17,524 bases of DNA from a bacterium UBA6154 (GTDB taxonomy: Bacteria; Actinomycetota; Actinomycetes; S36-B12). A program made the translations under genes and the position numbers. The DNA is taken from positions 1 through 17,524 of the forward strand of contig DIUQ01000036.1 of NCBI GenBank assembly GCA_002422375.1, given 5' to 3'. Positions 1 to 7,356 of the stretch are shown here, one piece after another (within the stretch, counting starts at the first letter, position 1; every line of letters starts with the position of its first letter). The notes beneath the pieces were generated by a model. That model searched no databases. It was not told the DNA's origin and worked only from the letters and a program-made list of their open reading frames with translations.

Positions 1-893
1 AACGTCTTTTCGGGCATCGTGTTGACGCAGCCGGGAGCAACGAGGTCTAGAACATAACGCGTATCGGGGTAGGCAGGATCCTTTACTCCGGTGGATGCCC
101 ACAGCGGACGTTGCCGCTGGGCTCCCTGGAGGTCTTTCCAGCGCTGAGACTCAATGGATTCGACATAGGTCTGCCACGCTAATCGCGCATTTGCTACGGC
201 TGTTTGGCCTTGGATTGCCAGGGATCGCTCACTGCCCTGTGCGCGGAGGAGGGAGTCGACACTGGTGTCCACCCGGCTTATAAAGAAGGAAGCAACAGAT
301 TGAATGGCCGACAGATCATGCCCATTCGAGTGAGCCAACTCTAGTCCTGACAGATAAGCATCAATGACTTCGGCATACCGCTCTACGGAGAAAATTAGGG
401 TTACATTGACACTCATGCCCTCTGAAATGACCTGGGTGATTGCCGGAAGTCCCTCGCGGGTTGCAGGGATTTTGATGAAAAGGTTAGGGCGGTCCACCAG
501 TTGCCACAGATCACGAGCTGACTCGATCGTCCCTGCAGTATCCCGAGCCAATCGAGGATCAACTTCAATGGATACTCGCCCATCTACGCCGAGAGTTTGC
601 TGGTAAATGGGTTCAAACACGTCACATGCGGCTCGCACATCGTCGGTGGTCAGGAGACGGATTGTTTGCTCGGCATTTAGCCCTTGCGCAGCACAGTCAG
701 CAATCTGTTCACTATAGAAGGCTGACCCAGTACCGATTGCGCTGCTGAATATGGAGGGATTAGTTGTGACGCCTCGGACGTAATAGTTGTCTATCAGATC
801 CTGAAGATTCCCTGACTGAATTCGGTTGCGGTTCAGGTCGTCTAGCCAAATGCTCACTCCTGCTTCAGTGAGTTGGTGCAAAATGTTATTCAT
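1..893 (-). CDS. tal: Transaldolase, 3' end cut off by window edge
   Basis: Transaldolase moves a dihydroxyacetone unit between sugar phosphates in the non-oxidative pentose phosphate pathway in the cytoplasm. I translated the minus strand by hand from ATG at 893. It stays open for 297 codons to the window edge, so the C-terminus is missing (actinobacterial transaldolases are usually about 360-370 residues). Visible family motifs are GVTTNPSIF (about residues 38-46), [12 protein letters not shown] with the Schiff-base lysine at K141, NVTLIFS, and [19 protein letters not shown] near the end of the visible part. The start lies 2 nt after the transketolase stop, and AAGG sits 7 nt upstream inside the end of tkt. 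The two genes are therefore almost certainly one operon (tkt then tal). No frameshift was seen in the visible part. Confidence 0.96.
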   Translation of the reverse strand, partial: MNNILHQLTEAGVSIWLDDLNRNRIQSGNLQDLIDNYYVRGVTTNPSIFSSAIGTGSAFYSEQIADCAAQGLNAEQTIRLLTTDDVRAACDVFEPIYQQTLGVDGRVSIEVDPRLARDTAGTIESARDLWQLVDRPNLFIKIPATREGLPAITQVISEGMSVNVTLIFSVERYAEVIDAYLSGLELAHSNGHDLSAIQSVASFFISRVDTSVDSLLRAQGSERSLAIQGQTAVANARLAWQTYVESIESQRWKDLQGAQRQRPLWASTGVKDPAYPDTRYVLDLVAPGCVNTMPEKT

Positions 894-895
894 AA

Positions 896-2995
896 TCAGA
901 CCTTAGATACTGAAAGTGACATGGATCTGAGCGCCGCTTGAACAACGTGTTCCGGCGTGATCTCGAATTGTTCATAGAGATGCGAAGCCGAGGCACTGGC
1001 GCCGAAAGTGTCTAGGCCAACGACCTGACCGCGGGTACCTACGTACTTGTACCAGCCAAAGGTTGCCCCAGCCTCAACAGCAACGCGGGACTCAATCCCG
1101 GGTGGAAGTACCTCATGTCGATACTCGACGCTCTGTTGGTCAAACCACTCTGTGCAGGGCATGGATATAACTCGGGAAGTGACCGACTGTTCAGCCAGGA
1201 GTGCCCGTGCCTGGAGAGCAATATGGACCTCAGAACCCGTGGCAATGAGCAGTACCTGTGGATCGGGATCTCCCGCGAGAATATAGGCACCTCGTGACAC
1301 ACCTTCGCGAATATCGAGGGGTGCAGGCTCGGTGAGAATCGGGACATCCTGCCTCGACAAAATCAGGCCTGTTGGTTTTTTGTGTTGGAGCAATGCGATC
1401 CACGCCGCCGCCGTTTCTTGGGCATCGGCGGGTCGAACTACGGATAACCCAGGGATAGCTCGGAGTGACCACAAGTGCTCCACGGGTTGATGTGTTGGAC
1501 CGTCCTCACCTAACCCAATGGAATCGTGCGTCCAGATGTAGGTGACCGGGGTCTGCATGAGTGCCGACAGTCGAACCGAACCACGCATGTAGTCGCTGAA
1601 TACGAGGAAGGTGCCACCAAAGGGACGCGTCAGACCGTCCAAGGCAATACCGTTGAGGGCCGCACCCATGGCGTGTTCGCGAATGCCGAAGTGGATGTTA
1701 CGTCCGCTCGGCGAGGACGATGGCGTTGTCTCGGGTAAGAAACTGGGGGAGCCGTCAATCCACGTGTTGTTGGACTCCGCTAAGTCAGCTGACCCACCCC
1801 ACAATTCCGGCATGGCTGGCGCAATCGCATTAAGGCTGATCCCCGAAGCTTTCCTGGTGGCCATGGCGGTGATACCGTCAAAAGTTGGTAAACCCGCATC
1901 GAAACCTTCCGGCAGAGCATGTGCTTGAAGGCGGCTCAACAACGCAGCATTGTCAGGGTTCTGTGTTGCCCACTCACGGAAATCTGAATCCCACGCCGCC
2001 TTGTCAACAGCAACCCGTTGGGCCAGACGCTCACGCAACTGGTTGAGCAATATAGCGTCAAAAACGAAGGACGATTGGGGATCAAGACCGAGGGCTTCCT
2101 TCGTGGCCGCCACTTCGTCAGATCCCAGGGCCGACCCATGGGATTTGGCTGTTCCCTGTGCATGGGGAGCAGGCCAAGCGATGGTGGTCCGCACGCGAAT
2201 AAAACTCGGAGCACTGAAATTGTTGGCCGCTGAAAGCATGGCGCTATACAGCGCGGGCACATCAATGTCGCCGGTGGGAAGCATGTCAACCTGATGGACA
2301 TCCCATCCATAGGCTTCATAGCGGGCGCAGACATCTTCTGTGAAAGCAACGTCTGTATTACCCTCAATCGAAATGCGGTTGTCATCCCAGAGCACAATGA
2401 GATGACCCAACTGCTGGGTACCAGCAAGCGATGACGCTTCCGATGAGATTCCTTCTTCCAGGTCCCCATCGGAGGCAATGACCCATACCCGATGCGCCAG
2501 GGGGGCTCCGGGGAGTAACCCGAGGTCATAACGCTCGGCCATGGCCATGCCGACGGCCGTGGCGAGGCCTTGGCCCAATGGGCCGGTCGTGGTTTCCACG
2601 CCCACGGTGTGTCCATATTCCGGGTGCCCCGGGGTGAGGCTCCCCGCCGTGCGGAAATTGGCGAGGTCCTCCATGGACAACCCATATCCGCTCAAGAACA
2701 ACTGGGAATACAGGGTCAGACTGGAGTGTCCGGCCGAGAGGACAAATCGGTCACGGGCTAACCACTGGGGATCAGATGGATCATGTCGCATGATGCGCTG
2801 GAAAAGTAAATATGCCATGGGTGCCAGCGCCATGGCTGTGCCTGGATGTCCGTTTCCTACTTTTTGTACGGCATCCATAGCGAGAGCTCGCAGATAGCTG
2901 ATTGCTTGGTCGTCCGCGCTTGTCCACTGCAGAGAGCTGTCCAGTGTGGGCGGGTGTGCGAGCTGACGTACGGGCTGGTGCTGTGGCGTGGACAT
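896..2995 (-). CDS. tkt: Transketolase
   Basis: Thiamine-diphosphate enzyme that transfers two-carbon ketol units between sugar phosphates in the pentose phosphate pathway. The 699 residues are full length for the family. Motifs in order: GHPG with H50, SAGHSS with H90, TTTGPLGQG (135-143), the ThDP/metal motif from GDLEEG (177) to the DDN ending at N206, [10 protein letters not shown] (400-409), GIREHAMG with catalytic E440, and [20 protein letters not shown] (489-508). Start: ATG at 2995 has no Shine-Dalgarno sequence. Instead a TAGACT box lies exactly 6 nt upstream, suggesting a leaderless mRNA. tal follows 2 nt after the TGA stop. ctaB is divergent, 73 bp away. This ctaB/tkt/tal arrangement is common in Actinomycetota. 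Confidence 0.98.
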   Translation of the reverse strand: MSTPQHQPVRQLAHPPTLDSSLQWTSADDQAISYLRALAMDAVQKVGNGHPGTAMALAPMAYLLFQRIMRHDPSDPQWLARDRFVLSAGHSSLTLYSQLFLSGYGLSMEDLANFRTAGSLTPGHPEYGHTVGVETTTGPLGQGLATAVGMAMAERYDLGLLPGAPLAHRVWVIASDGDLEEGISSEASSLAGTQQLGHLIVLWDDNRISIEGNTDVAFTEDVCARYEAYGWDVHQVDMLPTGDIDVPALYSAMLSAANNFSAPSFIRVRTTIAWPAPHAQGTAKSHGSALGSDEVAATKEALGLDPQSSFVFDAILLNQLRERLAQRVAVDKAAWDSDFREWATQNPDNAALLSRLQAHALPEGFDAGLPTFDGITAMATRKASGISLNAIAPAMPELWGGSADLAESNNTWIDGSPSFLPETTPSSSPSGRNIHFGIREHAMGAALNGIALDGLTRPFGGTFLVFSDYMRGSVRLSALMQTPVTYIWTHDSIGLGEDGPTHQPVEHLWSLRAIPGLSVVRPADAQETAAAWIALLQHKKPTGLILSRQDVPILTEPAPLDIREGVSRGAYILAGDPDPQVLLIATGSEVHIALQARALLAEQSVTSRVISMPCTEWFDQQSVEYRHEVLPPGIESRVAVEAGATFGWYKYVGTRGQVVGLDTFGASASASHLYEQFEITPEHVVQAALRSMSLSVSKV

Positions 2996-3001
2996 GGTGT
3001 G

Positions 3002-3007
3002 AGTCTA
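3002..3007 (-). promoter_or_regulatory. Putative -10 box of the tkt-tal leaderless promoter
   Basis: On the minus strand TAGACT is followed by 6 nt (CACACC) and then the tkt ATG. This fits the TANNNT -10 pattern with transcription starting at the A of the start codon. There is no purine-rich ribosome binding site before the ATG, which fits leaderless translation. No convincing -35 hexamer was found 16-18 nt further upstream. The box is inferred from sequence and spacing only. Confidence 0.55.
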
Positions 3008-3056
3008 TTGCGCCAACAGGGTGCATCAGGGTGAGGTTCTCCCTGCGCTCTCGCGA

Positions 3057-3062
3057 TAGGTT
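3057..3062 (+). promoter_or_regulatory. Putative -10 box of the ctaB leaderless promoter
   Basis: TAGGTT is followed by 6 nt (ACCTCC) and then the GTG start of ctaB, the same geometry as at tkt on the other strand of this 73-bp divergent region. The sequence between box and GTG is pyrimidine-rich and gives no Shine-Dalgarno. A -35 element is not evident. Inferred from spacing. Confidence 0.5.
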
Positions 3063-3068
3063 ACCTCC

Positions 3069-3974
3069 GTGGAGTCCACCAGTTTGAGCGAGCGTCTGTC
3101 CGCCCACTTTTGGATCACCAAGCCACGCATAGTTGAACTACTCCTGGCGACGGCACTGCCGACCCTCTTTCTGGCTTCCGGCGGCTTACCTGATCTTCTC
3201 CCCACTATTGCCGTTCTTGTCGGTGGGAGTGCCGCGGCGGCCAGTGCAAATACGTACAACAGTGTTTATGACCGCGATATCGATGCCGTTATGCATAGGA
3301 CTGGATCACGGCCAGTCGCGGCCGGGGTGGTCAGTGTTCAATCCGGACTCATCCAAGCCACAGTTCTCGGGCTGGTGGCCGTCCTTACGCTGGGATTCCT
3401 CGCTAACTGGTTAGCCGCATTTCTCGGCTTCATGGCCATTGTTATGTACGCGGTGGGATACACGATCTTGCTCAAGCGCCATACTCCACAAAATATTGTG
3501 TGGGGCGGTGCTGCGGGGTGCATGCCGGTGCTTATTGCATGGGCGGCTGTGCAGGGAACACTGACCTGGACAGCGGGTGTTCTATTTATGATCGTGTTCT
3601 TCTGGACTCCCGCCCATTACTGGCCGTTGGCCATTAAGTATCGGGATGACTACGCCGAAGTGGGCGTACCTATGCTCCCCGTTGTAGCTCCTGTAGGGAA
3701 AGTGACGAGGGACATCACCCTGTACGCACTAGCCATGGTGCTGTTCTCGCTCATTCTCATTCCAGTTGGTGAGATGGGATGGGTCTACTCCGTCGGTGCT
3801 GCGCTACTGGGCGCATGGTTCGTCGGAGCCACCATTGCACTATGGAATCGAGTCAGACGTACTGAGAGCGACTACTCAGAGATTGAGAAACCGGCCATGC
3901 GAATTTTCCATGGCTCTATTACATATCTGGCGCTACTCTTTTTGCTTATTGGTATAGACCCGTTTTTGCCGTAG
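3069..3974 (+). CDS. ctaB: Protoheme IX farnesyltransferase (heme O synthase)
   Basis: UbiA-family membrane prenyltransferase that adds a farnesyl group to heme b, giving heme O, the precursor of heme A for cytochrome c oxidase. The 301 residues match the family length. The first Asp-rich site is NSVYDRDID (64-72) followed by MHRTGSRP (75-82). KRHTPQNIVWGG (136-147) and the second polar site YRDDYAEVGVPMLPV (191-205) are also diagnostic. Around eight or nine hydrophobic segments can be seen, as expected. Start is GTG at 3069, supported by the TAGGTT box 6 nt upstream and by MESTSLSERL leading into the usual cytoplasmic N-terminus. It diverges from tkt, and its 3' end overlaps the 3' end of ctaA by 29 bp on the opposite strand. 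Confidence 0.97.
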   Translation: MESTSLSERLSAHFWITKPRIVELLLATALPTLFLASGGLPDLLPTIAVLVGGSAAAASANTYNSVYDRDIDAVMHRTGSRPVAAGVVSVQSGLIQATVLGLVAVLTLGFLANWLAAFLGFMAIVMYAVGYTILLKRHTPQNIVWGGAAGCMPVLIAWAAVQGTLTWTAGVLFMIVFFWTPAHYWPLAIKYRDDYAEVGVPMLPVVAPVGKVTRDITLYALAMVLFSLILIPVGEMGWVYSVGAALLGAWFVGATIALWNRVRRTESDYSEIEKPAMRIFHGSITYLALLFLLIGIDPFLP

Positions 3975-4881
3975 GTAGCTCTCCTCGAACGCGCATGGAG
4001 AAGGGGATCGCTAGCACTGCAATCCAGGTGAGAACAGCCCCTAGGACGTGAATTCCCACGAGCAGTGACGGCAGGCCCATGAAATATTGGGTGTAGCCAA
4101 CTATCGCTTGCACAATGGCAATTCCCATCAGGGCAAGTGTGCGGCGACGCATTCGCCCTGTACTAGGAAATAGAAACAGTGCGATAAAGAGTCCGGAGAG
4201 CATTCCGAGAAATAGGAAAACTGCATCAGCGTGCATCCATGAAATAGTCTGCGGATCAAAAGAAAAACGTGCCTCTGTCTCTGCATCACCGCTATGTGGG
4301 CCACTTCCCGTCACGAGTACACCCAGCACTACAACGACACTGGTGATGCCAACAAGGACCCATGTCCACACCCGCACTGCGCGAGGAGCAAGGAAGCGAA
4401 TGGGCTGGTCGCCAGGGTCACCACTTCGGAGGAGAAGCACCATGGAGACCGTCACCAAAAGAATGGACAGAATGAAGTGGGCGGAGACAATGGCCGGGTG
4501 AAGACCGGTGAGCACTGTGATCCCGCCCAGGACTGCTTGGGCAATAGTTCCAATAAGTGGTGTAAAGCCGAGCACAATCAGGCTTCTGCGGGAGGGGAGA
4601 CCGGCCTTCTTGCGAGCCCTGGCGTTGAGGAGTACGGCCACAATCGTGGCAATGGCGGCTAGTGCCACGACAAACGTCAACAGGCGATTACCGAATTCGA
4701 TGTATTTGTGGAACTCTTCTTCCTGCCGAGCAGTCGGTGTGTACGAGCCCTCAACACACTGGGGCCAGGTAGGGCAACCTAGTCCGGAACCGGTTATCCG
4801 AACAATGGCACCCGTCACAATGATTCCGGATTGAGCAATCAGATTGATGAGATAAACAATTCGTGCACCACGCAGCGGCAT
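3946..4881 (-). CDS. ctaA: Heme A synthase (CtaA/COX15 family)
   Basis: Membrane heme protein that oxidises the C8 methyl of heme O to a formyl group, giving heme A for terminal oxidase. The 311 residues contain a fourfold-helix duplicated architecture with about eight membrane segments. Seen: VRITGSGLGCPTWPQC with the paired cysteines C36 and C42, EFGNR (62-66), H135 in SAHFILS, TGSGPHSGD with H196, H217 in SWMHADA and H278 in IHVLGA. The position that is His in Bacillus-type CtaA is Asn65 here; I recall this as normal for actinobacterial CtaA. The gene follows the ABC permease by 9 nt. GGAGG lies 12 nt before the ATG, rather far. It therefore looks like the third gene of the ABC ATPase-permease-ctaA unit. 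Its stop falls inside ctaB. Confidence 0.96.
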   Translation of the reverse strand: MPLRGARIVYLINLIAQSGIIVTGAIVRITGSGLGCPTWPQCVEGSYTPTARQEEEFHKYIEFGNRLLTFVVALAAIATIVAVLLNARARKKAGLPSRRSLIVLGFTPLIGTIAQAVLGGITVLTGLHPAIVSAHFILSILLVTVSMVLLLRSGDPGDQPIRFLAPRAVRVWTWVLVGITSVVVVLGVLVTGSGPHSGDAETEARFSFDPQTISWMHADAVFLFLGMLSGLFIALFLFPSTGRMRRRTLALMGIAIVQAIVGYTQYFMGLPSLLVGIHVLGAVLTWIAVLAIPFSMRVRGELPTAKTGLYQ

Positions 4882-4890
4882 AATGAAACT

Positions 4891-5619
4891 CTACCTCCAC
4901 CGGAACTTTTTCGCCGCGGTGAAAGTGCCGAGCGCCCCCCAGGCGCTCAACACTATTAGTGACGTGATGAGTGATGCCCCACCATTATTCGAATAATCCA
5001 TCGCAAAAGAAGCGGCAGTATGTATGGCACCAGGTGGAAGGAGTGTTGTCACCAAACCAAGGACACCATCAAAGGTGACGATCACGCCACCAAGAACAAG
5101 AGCAACAACAAATATGGTATTTGCAAGAGCCAGAACTGCTTCTGCTCTGAGTGTTCCTGCTAAGAGGAATGCCCAACCGCTCACGCTCCAAATGGCGAGC
5201 ACGATCAATGGAAGTATCGCCACAAAATTGATGTTGGGGCGCCATCCAAGAATGAGTGATCCAATGACGAGCGAAGTAACAGAAATGAGGGCCAAATAAA
5301 CAGCGGCGACACTCTTCCCAAGAACAAGCTCCAGACGGCTCAGAGGAGTAACGCCCATGGTGATCAACGTTCCTGAACGGCGTTCAAAGGCAGTGGCGAT
5401 AGCCAGTGAAGTAAATCCGGCGGCCAACAGGGAAATTGTTATGGCGGATGCTAGGGCTTGGTTTACGTCCCATCTTTCGCCACCAATCACTGACGTTTGC
5501 GACAGAGTGATCAACACCGTGAGCGGAATGACGACAAGTAGCAGAAGCTGCTCACCGTTGCGAATATTGAGTTTGAATTCCCATAATGCATGGAGCAGTG
5601 TTCTACGTACCGAAATCAT
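4891..5619 (-). CDS. ABC-2 type transporter permease
   Basis: Membrane subunit of a two-gene ABC exporter. The 242 residues hold about six hydrophobic segments (roughly 23-43, 55-78, 99-122, 128-155, 160-185, 215-232). FERRSGTLITMGVTPLSRLELVLGK (79-103) is the conserved cytoplasmic loop typical of ABC-2 permeases. Its ATG overlaps the TGA of the upstream ATPase gene by 4 bp (ATGA), so the two are translationally coupled partners. Position next to ctaA matches Rv1457c of M. tuberculosis, as I recall it. The substrate is unknown. Neighbouring heme and Fe-S genes make a cofactor- or respiration-related cargo possible, but this is a guess from context. Confidence 0.9.
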   Translation of the reverse strand: MISVRRTLLHALWEFKLNIRNGEQLLLLVVIPLTVLITLSQTSVIGGERWDVNQALASAITISLLAAGFTSLAIATAFERRSGTLITMGVTPLSRLELVLGKSVAAVYLALISVTSLVIGSLILGWRPNINFVAILPLIVLAIWSVSGWAFLLAGTLRAEAVLALANTIFVVALVLGGVIVTFDGVLGLVTTLLPPGAIHTAASFAMDYSNNGGASLITSLIVLSAWGALGTFTAAKKFRWR

Positions 5620-6575
5620 GATTCACCACCGCCGGTGGAGCTTCCTCGAAGGACTCTGCTTGTTTCGCTGGCTAAAGAGGCACGCCCCCAGGACATATCG
5701 GTCGCAACAGTTCCATGTTGCCGACACCATGACTCGATGGTGGCAATCACATGTGAATCGACAGGGTTTGGACTTGAGATGTGATACCGCCCGTCGGGAT
5801 AAGCGATGACATCAGTTTGTGTTGGCATGGCTGAGGCGAGTTGATCAACTGGCAATTGCGGTTTAGCGGTGAAGTCAACGAATTCCTTCTTCTCAATTTG
5901 TGAAGCATGTAAGTCGGCGATCAACGACCCATGACTGAGCACCAGAGATCTCTCCGCAATGGCGTCAATATCTTCGGTGAGATGCGTGGACACGAGAATG
6001 ACGGCACCGTGATTCGCGCGCTCGCGAAGGTTGTGGTGAAGTTCGGTTCGCCCGGTGGGGTCAAGACCTGCCGTGGGTTCATCGAGAAGTACAACCTGTG
6101 GGCGACCAATCAATGCCATGGCTGCCTTGAGCCGTTGGACTTGGCCACCGGATAAATTCTTAATTGGGGAGTCTGCGGGAATGGAGAAATCAACAAGAAG
6201 TCGGTCGACGGGTTCCGGGTGCGGATAGAGCGAACCTAAATAGGTCAACAATTCCCGTGGTTTCGCTGTGGGGTAGGGCGTCACGTCCTGCAGGGCAACC
6301 CCCAGGATCGTCCGAAGCCGGGCTTTATCGGCTATCGGGTCATAGGACGAGATACGTGCCATTCCCGAAACCGGGGTGCGCAAGCCAGCCAGTGTTTCCA
6401 TGAGGGTTGTTTTCCCCGCTCCGTTATTTCCGACGAGCGCTGTGACACCGGTCGTGCAGGAAAAGGAGATATCCCGAATTCCGGTGGTGGGTGAGTAGGG
6501 CAATGTCAACGACTGCGCGAGAATAGAGCCCGGATCGCTAGGCACCGGATCGCTAGGCACCGGATGGGTAGGCAC
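5616..6575 (-). CDS. ABC transporter ATP-binding protein, partner of the adjacent permease
   Basis: Cytoplasmic ATPase of the two-gene exporter. In 319 residues: Walker A GNNGAGKTT (49-57), Q-loop Q96, signature LSGGQ (141-145), Walker B VVLLDEP (161-167), switch histidine H198 in STHLT. About 110 residues after the ABC core are not a recognised domain. Start chosen: GTG at 6575, because TAGACT lies exactly 6 nt upstream (leaderless geometry) and no other signal competes. The first 15 residues are PVPSD-type repeats encoded by a 15-bp tandem repeat, so V6 and V11 are also GTG codons and could serve as starts. It is the first gene of the unit ATPase-permease-ctaA and diverges from sufR. The locus matches Rv1458c by position; the mannosyltransferase gene that I recall beside it in mycobacteria is absent. 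Confidence 0.92.
   Translation of the reverse strand: MPTHPVPSDPVPSDPGSILAQSLTLPYSPTTGIRDISFSCTTGVTALVGNNGAGKTTLMETLAGLRTPVSGMARISSYDPIADKARLRTILGVALQDVTPYPTAKPRELLTYLGSLYPHPEPVDRLLVDFSIPADSPIKNLSGGQVQRLKAAMALIGRPQVVLLDEPTAGLDPTGRTELHHNLRERANHGAVILVSTHLTEDIDAIAERSLVLSHGSLIADLHASQIEKKEFVDFTAKPQLPVDQLASAMPTQTDVIAYPDGRYHISSPNPVDSHVIATIESWCRQHGTVATDMSWGRASLASETSRVLRGSSTGGGES
6531..6575. repeat. Three-copy 15-bp tandem repeat at the start of the ABC ATPase gene
   Basis: Units are 6531-6545, 6546-6560 and 6561-6575. The first two are identical (CGGATCGCTAGGCAC) and the third differs at two positions. On the coding (minus) strand each unit begins with GTG and encodes five residues (V/M-P-S/T-D/H-P), so the copies preserve the frame and each one carries a potential start codon. 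The terminal copy supplies the chosen start codon of the gene. Confidence 0.9.
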
Positions 6576-6581
6576 CGGTGC

Positions 6582-6587
6582 AGTCTA
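6582..6587 (-). promoter_or_regulatory. Putative -10 box of the ABC-ctaA leaderless promoter
   Basis: On the minus strand TAGACT is followed by 6 nt (GCACCG) and then the GTG start of the ATPase gene, identical in sequence and spacing to the tkt promoter. The start codon sits within a perfect 10-bp palindrome GCACCGGTGC (6572-6581). There is no Shine-Dalgarno. Inferred. Confidence 0.55.
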
Positions 6588-6597
6588 GGGGGAACGG

Positions 6598-6610
6598 GAT
6601 CAGGCTGATC
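6598..6610. promoter_or_regulatory. 13-bp palindrome in the sufR/ABC divergent region
   Basis: GATCAG-G-CTGATC is a perfect 6+6 inverted repeat. It covers the place where a -35 element of the leftward ABC promoter would lie (17 nt upstream of TAGACT at 6582-6587). It could be an operator for that promoter, but no regulator can be assigned. Confidence 0.35.
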
Positions 6611-6644
6611 ACCTCCGGGAGCGCTGCGTGGGACCCCCGTGTTG

Positions 6645-6676
6645 CACTATTTTTGATTTACGCAACAATAGTGTTG
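6645..6676. promoter_or_regulatory. Candidate SufR operator at the sufR start
   Basis: Two overlapping symmetric elements are present. CAAC-N6-GTTG occupies 6663-6676 and matches the inverted repeat I recall for cyanobacterial SufR; written as CAACA-N4-TGTTG it is a perfect 5+5 palindrome. A wider inverted repeat pairs CACTATTTTTG (6645-6655) with CAACAATAGTG (6663-6673), 10 of 11 matching, with a 7-nt centre. The last G of GTTG is the first base of the sufR GTG start. A possible promoter, TTGCAC (6642-6647), 16 nt, AACAAT (6664-6669), 6 nt, GTG, would be covered by this site. An alternative -10 is TATTTT at 6648-6653. Confidence 0.7.
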
Positions 6677-7356
6677 TGAAATTACAGGGCGGGGCGCCGG
6701 AGCGAGTAGCTCGTGTGCTTCTGCGTCGTGGTGCGGCCACTGTCACCGAGCTGGCTGGCGAACTGTCCCTGACACCGCAAGCCGTGCGCAGATCTTTGGG
6801 AAGCCTTGAAAGTGCTCAATTAGTGCAGATACACGATCGAGTGCCCTTTGGTCCGTCCCCGGTCAAGCGCCGTGGCCGCCCGAGCCTGTCGTATTCGCTC
6901 ACCGACAAGGGTCACAGTTGGCTCACGGAGTCGTATGACGATCTGGCGCTGGAAACATTGAATTTTATGGAGAAGTCGTTTGGTCGTGAGGCTATTCGCG
7001 AGTTCGCAGCTGAACGAGCCCGTCGGATAGTGCACGGTAAATCGTTGGTGGAATTGGTGGAATCGCTCAACGCTGAAGGCTACGAAGCATCCTTTGCCAC
7101 GGTTGGAACATCCGGTCAGTTATGCCAACACCATTGCCCCGTCGTAGATGCGGCACGGGCTTACCCGGAATTGTGCGAGGAAGAGACAAAGGCATTAGGC
7201 GAGTCCATGGGCGCTCACCCGACCCGGTTAGCCACCCTTGCCCAAGGTGATCCCATTTGCACAACGCTTATGCCCCTCGGAATCGCGTCACACGCCATAA
7301 CGAAAACCATGGATCCATCAGAGATATTCCAACCACAGAAAGAGGTATCGGCATGA
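6676..7356 (+). CDS. sufR: SufR, Fe-S cluster-sensing transcriptional repressor of the suf operon
   Basis: ArsR/DeoR-like winged-helix regulator that in characterised relatives binds an Fe-S cluster and represses suf genes when clusters are plentiful. The reading frame is open from GTG at 6628, but GTG at 6676 is preferred. It gives the usual short lead-in [19 protein letters not shown], it leaves the promoter and operator outside the gene, and it is 6 nt past a -10-like AACAAT. That gives 226 residues. The helix-turn-helix is around 20-50 ([20 protein letters not shown]), with the wing near [16 protein letters not shown] (64-79). Cluster-ligand candidates C154-x12-C167-x27-C195 have the spacing I recall for mycobacterial SufR; there is one further cysteine, C150. 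Its stop overlaps the sufB ATG by 4 bp (ATGA). Confidence 0.93.
   Translation: MKLQGGAPERVARVLLRRGAATVTELAGELSLTPQAVRRSLGSLESAQLVQIHDRVPFGPSPVKRRGRPSLSYSLTDKGHSWLTESYDDLALETLNFMEKSFGREAIREFAAERARRIVHGKSLVELVESLNAEGYEASFATVGTSGQLCQHHCPVVDAARAYPELCEEETKALGESMGAHPTRLATLAQGDPICTTLMPLGIASHAITKTMDPSEIFQPQKEVSA

Noticed and set aside
1936..2685. 249-codon open frame on the minus strand
   Set aside because: It lies wholly inside tkt in another frame, has a biased Pro/Ser/Arg composition and no family motif; tkt is unmistakable.
5357..5809. 150-codon open frame on the plus strand across the permease/ATPase junction
   Set aside because: It is antisense to two well-supported ABC genes, has no start signals and no recognisable domain.
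6628..6675. 16-codon N-terminal extension of sufR
   Set aside because: It would place the promoter and the SufR operator inside the gene and adds residues unlike the family; GTG 6676 fits better.
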